Of a DNA stretch of 64,000 nt, positions 8,522 through 16,326 are shown piece by piece. The notes under the pieces are model-generated. The model was not told where the DNA came from and searched no databases. It was given only the letters and a program-made list of their open reading frames with translations. Position numbers and translations under genes: made by a program. The stretch lies in assembly GCA_035626395.1 (NCBI GenBank), contig DASPNR010000042.1, forward strand, positions 248,001-312,000, written 5' to 3'. The stretch's first letter is position 1; every line of letters starts with the position of its first letter. This stretch comes from Candidatus Limnocylindrales bacterium (GTDB taxonomy: Bacteria > Desulfobacterota > Binatia > UBA1149 > CAITLU01).

Positions 8522-9465
8522 CGTGGTCGGCTTGGCATCGACGGCGGTGCGGGCAGGCCCATCATCTCGAGCGGCTGGCTGGCTGCGGCCGGCCTGGCCG
8601 TGGCGGGCGCTTCGGGTCGCGACGGCAGCGGCCTGGCAGCCACCGGCCTGGTGGCCGAGCCTCCGTCGGCGAAGGCCTGGTAGCCGAGCATGTGCAGGAT
8701 CTCGTCTCCCGCATCCGAATCCGACAGCGCGGCAAGCGCGGACGCCAGCCTCTGCCCGAACAATGCGTCGGCCTTGGCCGTGGCGTACAGGGCCGGCAGC
8801 GGGATCTCCGGCGAGAACGCCAGCACCTGAAGCTTGTCGGCGACTGCCGGGTTGCTCTGTGCAAGCAGGTCGTACTGCTGAGCCGTCACGAGCGCCGCAT
8901 CGACCTGCCCGAAGCTCAGGGCCAGCAGTGCATCGACGTCCTTGGTGACCGGCACGACCTTGGCCGAGTCGGCGTCGAGGTGGAAAGCCTCGAGGACGAC
9001 CCGCTCATTGCCGGGGCCCATCGAATGAACGGTGGCGGCGATGGACCCGTGCGTCAGGTCGTCGATGGAATCGATCTCGGGCCGCGTCATCAGGGCCTTG
9101 CGGTAGGTGGAGCGGCCATGCCGGAGCGGCCTGGCCAGAACGCGCAGCGGGAGCGCCGCGCCGTCCCGGGCGACATCCTCGAACCATGCAGGCGCCATCA
9201 AGAATTCCGGTGGCGTGTTCTGCACTTGCACGATGAAGTCTTCGTATCGCGCGAAGGCCTGGAAGGAGACGGCCAGGCCCTGGTCGGCGAGCACGGACTG
9301 GACGCGCTCGGTCAATTTGTTGAGGTCGCCGGGGCGCCAGTCCGGGCTGAAGAAGTAGAAGCGCGCGGCGCCTTCCTGCGCCGCCGCCGGTCCCGCCATC
9401 GCTGCGGCGACGGCAAGAATGGCGAGCAGGCGACGGGGCGATCGGCGGGCGAGCAAAGCGCGCAT
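8518..9465 (-). CDS. PhnD-like periplasmic substrate-binding protein
   Basis: A 315-residue exported protein. Residues 1-30 form an Ala-rich signal peptide, followed by a periplasmic binding fold of the phosphate/phosphonate (PhnD) type: FYFFSPDWRPGD, PPEFLMAPAWF, MTRPEIDSIDDL, VHSMGPGNERVVLEAF, and VDAALVTAQQYDLL. The C-terminal 50 residues are Pro/Ala-rich and low in complexity. No permease or ATPase gene is nearby; instead its stop overlaps the start of a sensor kinase, so a sensory rather than transport role is likely. I start at the ATG at 9465 because the signal peptide begins there; a GTG at 9483 is also in frame. Confidence 0.75.
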   Translation of the reverse strand: MRALLARRSPRRLLAILAVAAAMAGPAAAQEGAARFYFFSPDWRPGDLNKLTERVQSVLADQGLAVSFQAFARYEDFIVQVQNTPPEFLMAPAWFEDVARDGAALPLRVLARPLRHGRSTYRKALMTRPEIDSIDDLTHGSIAATVHSMGPGNERVVLEAFHLDADSAKVVPVTKDVDALLALSFGQVDAALVTAQQYDLLAQSNPAVADKLQVLAFSPEIPLPALYATAKADALFGQRLASALAALSDSDAGDEILHMLGYQAFADGGSATRPVAARPLPSRPEAPATARPAAASQPLEMMGLPAPPSMPSRPR

Positions 9466-9659
9466 GGCGGGCGAGTCTATCACGGGGCACCGGGCTGGCA
9501 GATGCGTCCGACTGCGGTTAGACAGGCCGGTGCGACCCGCTGCAAGCTGGAAACCGGCGGGCCTGCCGCCTTGCCGGCCGCGCCGGCCGAAGCGCCGCCG
9601 GCCTTGCCGGACCGGCCCGACGCTGCAGCCCCCCGTGAAGACGCGGCGAAGGAGGCCCC

Positions 9660-10490
9660 GTGAACTACCAGCAGATCGCCTACGAAGTCTCGGGCGGCAT
9701 CGCCACGTGCACTCTGAGCAGGCCCGACCAACTCAACGCCTGGACGCCGCGCATGCAGATCGAGCTGCGCGACGCGCTCTACGCCGCGGCTGCCGATGAC
9801 GACGTCCGCGCCATCATCATCACCGGCGCCGGCCGCGGCTTTTGCGCCGGCGCCGACATGAAGCTCCTTGGCAGCTTCAGCGGCGCCGGGCGCATGACCG
9901 CCGACGCCGACCTGCCGCAGGTCGAGAACGAGCCGCCGCCGGGCCCCATCCGTCCCGACTTCCAGACCGAATACAGCTACCTGCTGTCGATCCCCAAGCC
10001 GATCATCGCGGCCATCAACGGCCCGGCCGCCGGCGTCGGCTTCGTGCTCGCGCTGTTCTGCGACATCCGCATGGCGTCGGCCTCCGCACGCATGGGCGCC
10101 ATCTTCGCGCGGCGCGGCCTGGTGGCCGAGTACGGCGTCAGCTGGATCCTTCCGCGGCTGGTGGGGCTGGCCAATGCCAGCGACATCCTCTTCTCCGGCC
10201 GCCTCGTGGATGCCGACGAAGCGCTGCGCATGGGGCTCGTCAGCAGGGTAATCCGAAACGAGACATTTCTCGGCGAAGTGCGTGATTACGCGAACTCTCT
10301 CGTCAGTGCGTCGTCACCGCGCTCGATTCGGATCATGAAGCGCCAGATCTACGAGGACCAGCTCTCCACGCTCGAGCATTCGGTGGGCGTGGCCATCAAG
10401 GAGATGCACGAGAGCCTGCGCTCGGAGGATTTCCGCGAAGGCGTCGCGCACTTCCTGGAGAAGCGTTCGCCGAAGTTCACCGGGCGGTAG
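9660..10490 (+). CDS. Enoyl-CoA hydratase/isomerase family protein
   Basis: A 276-residue crotonase-fold protein. The oxyanion-hole segment GAGRGFCAGADMK and the second glycine-rich stretch NGPAAGVGFVLAL are intact. One Glu in the LVAEYGVSWILP segment sits where crotonases keep a catalytic acid. It probably hydrates or isomerises an unsaturated acyl-CoA in the cytoplasm, though crotonase members vary and the substrate is unknown. A GTG start at 9660 has AAGGAGG five bases upstream, an excellent ribosome site. It is followed 130 bases on by an acyl-CoA synthetase read in the same direction, so both may serve the same acyl-CoA pathway. Confidence 0.88.
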   Translation: MNYQQIAYEVSGGIATCTLSRPDQLNAWTPRMQIELRDALYAAAADDDVRAIIITGAGRGFCAGADMKLLGSFSGAGRMTADADLPQVENEPPPGPIRPDFQTEYSYLLSIPKPIIAAINGPAAGVGFVLALFCDIRMASASARMGAIFARRGLVAEYGVSWILPRLVGLANASDILFSGRLVDADEALRMGLVSRVIRNETFLGEVRDYANSLVSASSPRSIRIMKRQIYEDQLSTLEHSVGVAIKEMHESLRSEDFREGVAHFLEKRSPKFTGR

Positions 10491-10622
10491 CGGGCCGGCC
10501 GTCGCTGCTGGCGGTCGCTGCGCAGCCACTGCCGCGATTGCGGGCGTCGTGCAGACACGTCGCCGGCCGTTCGGGATCCTCGGCCGGCAGTGACCGCCAG
10601 GCATCGAGCAGCGGGAGGCAAC

Positions 10623-12182
10623 ATGCGCGTTCACGACTACCTCGACTACCACGCCCGGCGCCGCCCGCAGGCGGACTTCGCCGTCGATGCGCACCAGCGG
10701 ATCACCTACGGCGAGGCGCGGGAGCGGGCCAACCGCCTGGCCAACGCGCTCATCGCCGCCGACCTGCGCGCCGGCGACCGCATCGCCTTCCTTTCCAAGA
10801 ACAGCGCCGACTATCCCCTCGTCTTCCTTGGCTGCTCCAAGGCGGGCGTGGTCCCGGTGCCTCTCAACTACCGCCTGGCCGGCCCTGAGTTGGCCTACAT
10901 CATCGGAGACGCCGGCGCGCGCCTGCTGCTGGCGTCGGCCGAGTACGTGGGCCTGCTCGACGAGATCCGGCCCGAGCTGATCACGGTGGAGAGGTACGTG
11001 GCCATCGACGCGCCGGAAGCGGCGGGCTGGGAAGACTTCCGCTCGATGGTCGCCTCGGGGTCGGCCGCCGAGCCCGAGCGCTGGATCGACGAGGAGAGCG
11101 ACGTCTACCAGATGTACACCAGCGGGACGACGGGCCGTCCCAAGGGCGCGATCCTCACCCACCGCGCGGTGACCGCACAGATGGCGCAGATCGAGGCGGT
11201 GTTTCCCATGACGCGCGGCGAGCGCTTCCTCGTCGTTGCGCCGATGTACCACGCCGCTGCCGCGGCCACCTCGTTCAAGGCGCTGTCGGCCGGCGCCGCC
11301 ATGAACATCCACGCCGACTTCAGTCCCGACGCCGTCATCGACGCGCTGTCGAGCCAGGGCATCACACGAGTGACGCTGGTGCCCGCGATGATCCAGGCCT
11401 GCCTGCTGACGGTTCCCGACGTGGCCGCGCGCGACTACGGCAGCCTCAAAGTGATCACGTACGGCGCGTCGCCAATCGCCGAGCAGGTGCTGCGCCGGGC
11501 GATGGAAGTGTTCGGCTGCGACTTCGCGCAGGGCTACGGCATGACCGAGACCACGGCCGTGCTGACGTATCTCGAGCCCGACGATCATCGCCGCGCGCTC
11601 GCCGAAAAGCCCGAGCTGCTGCTGTCGGCCGGGCGGCCGATCCCCGGCACGCACGTTCGCATCGTCGACGAGAACGAAGAGGAGGTGCCGCGCGGAACCA
11701 TCGGCGAGATCGTGGCACGTGGCCCGCAGATGATGCGCGGCTACTGGAACCTTCCCGAGGCCTCCGCCGAGACGCTGAAGGACGGCTGGCTGCACACCGG
11801 CGATGCCGGCGTCATGGACGAGGAGGGCTTCGTCTATCTGCAGGACAGGCTCAAGGACATGATCGTCTCGGGCGGCGAGAACGTCTATCCGCGCGAGGTG
11901 GAGAACGTGCTGTTCGAACATCCCGCCGTCGCCGACGCCGCGGTTCTCGGAGTGCCGGATCAGAAGTGGGGCGAGGCGGTCAAGGCAGTGGTCGTGCTGC
12001 GATCCGGTGCCACCGCGACGGCCGAAGAGCTCGTCGAGTTCTGCCGCGGAAGGCTTGCCGGCTACAAGCGGCCGCGCTCGGTGGACTTCGTCGAGACGCT
12101 GCCGCGCAATCCCAGCGGCAAGGTGCTCAAGCGCGAGCTGCGCGAGAAGTACTGGGCCGGACACAGCCGGCGCGTCTCGTAA
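10623..12182 (+). CDS. AMP-forming acyl-CoA synthetase
   Basis: A 519-residue member of the ANL superfamily, which activates a carboxylic acid with ATP and CoA through an acyl-adenylate. The P-loop-like YTSGTTGRPKGA, the YGMTETTA motif, the hinge region GDAGVMDEEGFVYLQDR and the C-terminal NPSGKVLKREL with the adenylation Lys are all present. The start at 10623 has GGGAGG four bases upstream and begins MRVHDYLDYHA, as expected; the frame stays open 33 bases further back. The chain length of the acid cannot be read from the sequence. Confidence 0.92.
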   Translation: MRVHDYLDYHARRRPQADFAVDAHQRITYGEARERANRLANALIAADLRAGDRIAFLSKNSADYPLVFLGCSKAGVVPVPLNYRLAGPELAYIIGDAGARLLLASAEYVGLLDEIRPELITVERYVAIDAPEAAGWEDFRSMVASGSAAEPERWIDEESDVYQMYTSGTTGRPKGAILTHRAVTAQMAQIEAVFPMTRGERFLVVAPMYHAAAAATSFKALSAGAAMNIHADFSPDAVIDALSSQGITRVTLVPAMIQACLLTVPDVAARDYGSLKVITYGASPIAEQVLRRAMEVFGCDFAQGYGMTETTAVLTYLEPDDHRRALAEKPELLLSAGRPIPGTHVRIVDENEEEVPRGTIGEIVARGPQMMRGYWNLPEASAETLKDGWLHTGDAGVMDEEGFVYLQDRLKDMIVSGGENVYPREVENVLFEHPAVADAAVLGVPDQKWGEAVKAVVVLRSGATATAEELVEFCRGRLAGYKRPRSVDFVETLPRNPSGKVLKRELREKYWAGHSRRVS

Positions 12183-12192
12183 GCGCCCCGTC

Positions 12193-12792
12193 GTGCTGCT
12201 CGACGAAGAGAGCATTGCCCTCGAGCTCGGGCGCACCGGCATCGCGGTGCGCGAGCAGTTCCTGACGGCCGATGTCGTCGCCGAGCTGGCGGACAACGCG
12301 CGAGCGGCGCACGCGCGAGGACGGTTCGTCGCGGCCGCAGTCGGGCGCGGTGACGCGCGCAAGGTCGATGCAGCGGTGCGCGGCGATCTTACGCTGTGGC
12401 TGGATCCGGCTGCGGCCTCGGCCGCCGAGCGCGCCTATTTCGACGCCGTCGAGGAGCTTCGATCGGCGGTCAATCAATGCCTGCAGCTCGGCGCCTTCGA
12501 GGTGGAGGCGCATTACGCGCTGTATCCGCCCGGCGCGGCCTACGCGCGGCATCGCGACGTGCTGCGCGGCACGGAGGCGCGCGTGGTCTCGACGGTGCTC
12601 TATCTGAACGAAGACTGGGACGGGCGCGACGGCGGCGTGCTGCGCGTGTACCTGGACGGCGATTCCGTGCGTGAGGTCCTGCCGCGAGCCGGCGTCTTCG
12701 TCTGCTTCCTCAGCGACCGCTTCGACCACGAGGTGACGGTGGCGACGCGCGAGCGCTGGAGCGTCACCGCCTGGCTCCGTCGGCGCCGGTAG
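12193..12792 (+). CDS. 2OG-Fe(II) oxygenase, SM-20/prolyl-hydroxylase-like
   Basis: A 199-residue protein with the double-stranded beta-helix pattern of prolyl-4-hydroxylase-type dioxygenases. The iron ligands are His and Asp of ARHRDVL and the distal His of DRFDHEVTV. The 2-oxoglutarate-binding Arg lies in RERWSVTAW. Length and the VVSTVLYLNEDWDGRDGGVLRVY block suit bacterial SM-20-like hydroxylases of unknown target. The GTG at 12193 is ten bases after the stop of the synthetase and is the likeliest start, but no clear ribosome site is seen, so coupling to the upstream gene is probable. Confidence 0.8.
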   Translation: MLLDEESIALELGRTGIAVREQFLTADVVAELADNARAAHARGRFVAAAVGRGDARKVDAAVRGDLTLWLDPAAASAAERAYFDAVEELRSAVNQCLQLGAFEVEAHYALYPPGAAYARHRDVLRGTEARVVSTVLYLNEDWDGRDGGVLRVYLDGDSVREVLPRAGVFVCFLSDRFDHEVTVATRERWSVTAWLRRRR

Positions 12793-12809
12793 GTTCCGCG
12801 ACAGGCGTT

Positions 12810-13805
12810 TCAGCGCAGCGCAGCCGCACGAGCGGCGACATCGGCCGGAATCCGCCATTCGCCGGCGCGAAGCCGCGTCCAGGCGAATTCGCCGATGAGG
12901 TCGGACGCACTGCACGCGGCCGGCGTCTCCAGCAGGCCGAGAGACCACGCGAGCAGACCGACCAGCTGCTCGGCGCGAACGCCGCCGTGGCGAAGCGCGC
13001 GCAGCGTCAGCGCCGCATCGCGCTTGGAGAGGCGGGCGCCGTCTTGCGCCACCACCAGCGGAACGTGCGCATACTCGGGCCGCCTCGCACCGAGGGCTTC
13101 GAGGAGCTGGATCTGGCGCGCGGTCGAGCCGAGGAGGTCGGCGCCGCGGACGACCTCGTCCACCTCCATCAACCAGTCGTCGACCACGACGGCCAGCTGG
13201 TAGGCGTACAGGCCGTCGCGCCGCTTGAGCACGAAGTCGCCAACGCTGGTGGCAACGTCTTCTTCGACGGCGCCATGAACGCGGTCGAAGAAGCGGACGA
13301 CGTCCTGCGCGACCCGGAAGCGGATGGCGGCATCGGGCGCGGCGGCGGCACGAAGCGCCTCGTACCAGCCGCCTGGCAGCTCCGCAGGCCGTGCCGACAC
13401 GGGGTAGGGCGGCCCTTCCTCGCCCGCGTGCGGCGCCGAAGCGATGCCTGCGAGCTCCTTGCGCGAGAGGCGACACGGAAACAGGCGCCCGCTGTCGTGC
13501 AGCATCTGGAGCGCGGCTTCGTATCGATCGCTGCGCTGCGACTGGGTATACGGGCCGAACGGGCCGCCGCCGACGGGATCCTCATCCCAGTCCAGGCCCA
13601 GCCACGACAGATCCTCGATGGCGGCATCGGCCATTCCGGGTACCGTACGCGGAGCGTCGATGTCCTCGATGCGCAGGATGAACGTGCCGCCGCGGCTTCG
13701 CACCGACAGCCACGCGGCCAGGGCCGTGCGGGCGTTGCCGATGTGCAGAAGGCCGGTGGGCGAGGGAGCGTAGCGTCCGCGCGGCCCCGCAGCTCGCAGC
13801 GTCAT
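12810..13805 (-). CDS. gluQ: Glutamyl-Q tRNA(Asp) synthetase
   Basis: A 331-residue class I synthetase-like enzyme without an anticodon-binding domain, which attaches glutamate to queuosine in tRNA(Asp). The N-terminus RYAPSPTGLLHIGNARTAL contains the HIGH motif as HIGN, and the second motif is ARLSKRD. The region GPYTQSQRSDRY, then DDWLMEVDEVVRGADLL, fits GluQRS rather than full GltX. The zinc site of the E. coli enzyme is mostly gone: at that place only one Cys remains (FPCRLSRKEL), so this is a zinc-free variant. It converges with the oxygenase gene. Queuosine synthesis genes are not in the window. Confidence 0.9.
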   Translation of the reverse strand: MTLRAAGPRGRYAPSPTGLLHIGNARTALAAWLSVRSRGGTFILRIEDIDAPRTVPGMADAAIEDLSWLGLDWDEDPVGGGPFGPYTQSQRSDRYEAALQMLHDSGRLFPCRLSRKELAGIASAPHAGEEGPPYPVSARPAELPGGWYEALRAAAAPDAAIRFRVAQDVVRFFDRVHGAVEEDVATSVGDFVLKRRDGLYAYQLAVVVDDWLMEVDEVVRGADLLGSTARQIQLLEALGARRPEYAHVPLVVAQDGARLSKRDAALTLRALRHGGVRAEQLVGLLAWSLGLLETPAACSASDLIGEFAWTRLRAGEWRIPADVAARAAALR

Positions 13806-13883
13806 GCGCGCAGGATAGGCCGCGCACAGCGGCGGGCGAAGCGGGCGCCGCGGGCGCGTCGCGATCGGCGCGAGGCGCTCGTC

Positions 13884-14903
13884 TCAGCTTGCCGCTCTCT
13901 TGAGCGGCGCCGGGTCGGGCTGCCCCGGCGCCTTCTCTCCGGCCGCCTTGGCTTCGGGATCCCCGCGTTCGGCCATCTCGCCCTCGAAAACCGAGTTGAT
14001 CTCGCCGCCGATGAGGATCGCCGCGCCGCTGAGGTAGAACCACAGCATCAGAATGATGACGGCGCCGAGCGACCCGTAGGTGGCGTTGTAGGAGTTGAAG
14101 TACTCGAGGTAGAGCTTGAAGGCGAAGGACACGAGCAGCCACAGTGCGAGTGCGAACACCGACCCCGGCGTGATCCACTGCCACTTCTGGTCGCGCACGT
14201 CGGGCGCGAAGTAGTAGATCATTCCGAAGGCGGTCAGCAGGAAGAGCAGCAGCAGGGGCCACTGGATGATCTTCCACGTCAGCTCGAAGACGAGCCCCAG
14301 CCCGAACTTGCCGGCGATCGTCTCGGCGATGTCGTGCCCGTACAGCAGCAGGACCAGAGCGGTGATGATCAGCAGCGCCAGCGCGATCGTCAGGGCCACC
14401 GCGGTGGCACGCACCTTCCACCAGGGACGTCGCTCCTTGACCTCGTAGGCGATGTTCAGCGTCGAGCTGATCGCGCCCATGCCGTTGGAGGCGGCCCACA
14501 GGGTTGCCAGGATGCCGAACGAGATCTTGCCGCCACCGCTGCCCTGCATGACGTCGTTGACGGTGTCGCTGACGAGCTTGGACGCCTCGCCCGGAAGAAC
14601 GGCAGCCAGCGCGCGAAAGAGCCCTGCTCGCAGCTCACTGTCCTCGCCGGCGATCCAGCCCACCATGGCGGTCATGAACAGGAGCGCAGGGAAGAGGGCG
14701 AGCAGAAAGTAGTACGAGAGCTGCGCGGCGCGCTCGAACACCTCGTCCTCGCTGATCTCGTGCCAGACTTTCTTGGCGAATCGCTTCCAATCGAGGCTGC
14801 CCAGGCTGCTCAACGATTCGACGCCCGCGGGCAGCGCGATGGCGCGAGCCCTCGTCGGAGTGCGCCCGGGTGTCCTCCAGCTGTGATGGCGACGCATGCT
14901 CAT
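13884..14903 (-). CDS. YihY/BrkB family inner-membrane protein
   Basis: A 339-residue membrane protein of the YihY (formerly RNase BN, virulence factor BrkB) family. About six hydrophobic segments follow a cytoplasmic N-terminus: the family start AAQLSYYFLLALFPALLF, then LWAASNGMGAISSTLN, IALALLIITALVLLLYG, LLLLFLLTAFGMIYYF, the loop WITPGSVFALALWLLVSF and the C-terminal AVIILMLWFYLSGAAILIGGEIN. A charged cytoplasmic tail of about 35 residues ends the protein. The biochemical role of the family is unsettled. A TATAGT element only eight bases upstream of the ATG on this strand could be its -10. Confidence 0.9.
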   Translation of the reverse strand: MSMRRHHSWRTPGRTPTRARAIALPAGVESLSSLGSLDWKRFAKKVWHEISEDEVFERAAQLSYYFLLALFPALLFMTAMVGWIAGEDSELRAGLFRALAAVLPGEASKLVSDTVNDVMQGSGGGKISFGILATLWAASNGMGAISSTLNIAYEVKERRPWWKVRATAVALTIALALLIITALVLLLYGHDIAETIAGKFGLGLVFELTWKIIQWPLLLLFLLTAFGMIYYFAPDVRDQKWQWITPGSVFALALWLLVSFAFKLYLEYFNSYNATYGSLGAVIILMLWFYLSGAAILIGGEINSVFEGEMAERGDPEAKAAGEKAPGQPDPAPLKRAAS

Positions 14904-15093
14904 GGGAAGCGACTATAGACTGCATTGCTGACGTCAGGGCGTTGCCGTCTGTTCGATGCTGCGCACCTGCGGGTCGGGTCGCGAAAAATCACGGCCGGTG
15001 TCATGACGCCCTCGCTGCTGGAGCGCTGCCGGATTCATCGACGCCGACGGCGCAGAGCACGCGCCGACTCGAGCAGACAGCGCGGGAGAGGCA

Positions 15094-15825
15094 GTGGCCG
15101 AGAGCTATCTACAGGACCTGGCGTACATCCATCACGCGGGCTTCGGGGACTTCGCCGTCGAGGCTGCCCCCGGCGTCGTGTCGATGCTGCGCGCGCACGC
15201 GATCGAGGCGGGCGTGGTGGTCGAGCTTGGGTGCGGCAGCGGTCTGCTGGCGCGCGAGCTCGCTCGTGCAGGGTACGACGTGGTCGGCATCGATGCCTCC
15301 GCCGCCATGCTCGACATCGCCGCGGCCACGGCGCCATCGGCACGGCTCTTCCGCTGCTCGCTGCACGAGGCCGACATTCCCCGCTGCGATGCCGTCGTCT
15401 CGCTCGGCGAATGCATCGGCTACCTGCCGCAGCACGACGCCTGCGTGGACCTGCATTCGCTGTTCGAGCGCGTGGCGGCGGCATTGAGGCCAGGTGGCCT
15501 CTTCGTCTTCGACCTCGTGCGCGCGACCGATGCCGAGCCCATGAGCTACCGGACGTGGAGGGCCGGTCCGGACTGGGCCGTTCTCATCGAGGTCGAGGAA
15601 GACGCGCAGAACAGGAGACTCCGCCGCGGGATCGTCGCGTTCCGCGCGGTCGGCGGCGCGTGGCGCCGCTCGCAGGAGACGCACTGGCTGCAGCTGTTCA
15701 CGCGCGAGGAGGTGGCGGCGGCGCTGCGTGCCGCAGGATTCTCGGCACGCGAGCTCGCCGGCTACGGGAGCCGCAGCCTGGCGCCGCAGCGAGTGGCGTT
15801 CGCCGCCATCCGCGGCGGTGCGTGA
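15094..15825 (+). CDS. Class I SAM-dependent methyltransferase
   Basis: A 243-residue methyltransferase with a Rossmann fold. Motif I is VVELGCGSGLLARE, motif II holds the acidic residue in VVGIDASAAMLD, and motif IV is the CDAVVSLGECIGYL segment. The GLFVFDLVR strand follows. The target is unknown; the fold group contains small-molecule methyltransferases. GTG at 15094 is preceded by GGGAGAGG, which supports the choice. The following DUF983 gene begins four bases after the stop, so the two are likely one transcript. Confidence 0.87.
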   Translation: MAESYLQDLAYIHHAGFGDFAVEAAPGVVSMLRAHAIEAGVVVELGCGSGLLARELARAGYDVVGIDASAAMLDIAAATAPSARLFRCSLHEADIPRCDAVVSLGECIGYLPQHDACVDLHSLFERVAAALRPGGLFVFDLVRATDAEPMSYRTWRAGPDWAVLIEVEEDAQNRRLRRGIVAFRAVGGAWRRSQETHWLQLFTREEVAAALRAAGFSARELAGYGSRSLAPQRVAFAAIRGGA

Positions 15826-15829
15826 ACGC

Positions 15830-16192
15830 ATGACACCGGAGCCAGCATCCTCGCCGCCGCTCGTGCCGACGCTGATGAAGGGCCTGCGCCGGCGCTGTCC
15901 GCGCTGCGGCGAGGGCCGCCTCTACCACGGCTGGATGACGCTGCGCGAGACGTGCGACGTCTGCGGCCTGCACTTCCAGCGCGAGTCGGGCGACACGTGG
16001 GCGTTCGTGTACCTGTCGACCGCAGGGATGACGGGCGTGGTCGTCATCGCCATGCTGCTCGTGCAGCCCGACAACCTTCTCGTCGGCAACACGCTGCTCA
16101 TCCTGGGTGCGACCGCCGCCATCGTGCTGACGCTGCCCTATCGCAAGGGCGTGGCAGTGGCTCTGTCGTACTGGCTGGATCCGCCGCAGTAG
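15830..16192 (+). CDS. DUF983 family membrane protein
   Basis: A 120-residue protein. The N-terminal half carries a zinc-ribbon-like CPRCGEGRL...CDVCGLHF pair, typical of DUF983. Two transmembrane helices follow (TAGMTGVVVIAMLLV and TLLILGATAAIVLTL). The start at 15830 follows the methyltransferase stop by four bases. DUF983 proteins often sit near cytochrome oxidase assembly genes, but no such gene is here. Function unknown. Confidence 0.85.
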   Translation: MTPEPASSPPLVPTLMKGLRRRCPRCGEGRLYHGWMTLRETCDVCGLHFQRESGDTWAFVYLSTAGMTGVVVIAMLLVQPDNLLVGNTLLILGATAAIVLTLPYRKGVAVALSYWLDPPQ

Positions 16193-16326
16193 CGATACGG
16201 CAGAGGACGCAGCAGCCTTCGTACCTCCGGCGCGACGCGAGCGCTGAGGTCAGTGATGAAGCGATGCCGTCTCGCCCGCCGCGCCCGCCGTCCACGCTCA
16301 TTGCCGGCGACCGGACAACCGGCCTC

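Noticed and set aside
12987..14918. Plus-strand open frame of over 600 codons
   Set aside because: It spans two well-recognised minus-strand genes (gluQ and the YihY family gene) and has no homologous features.
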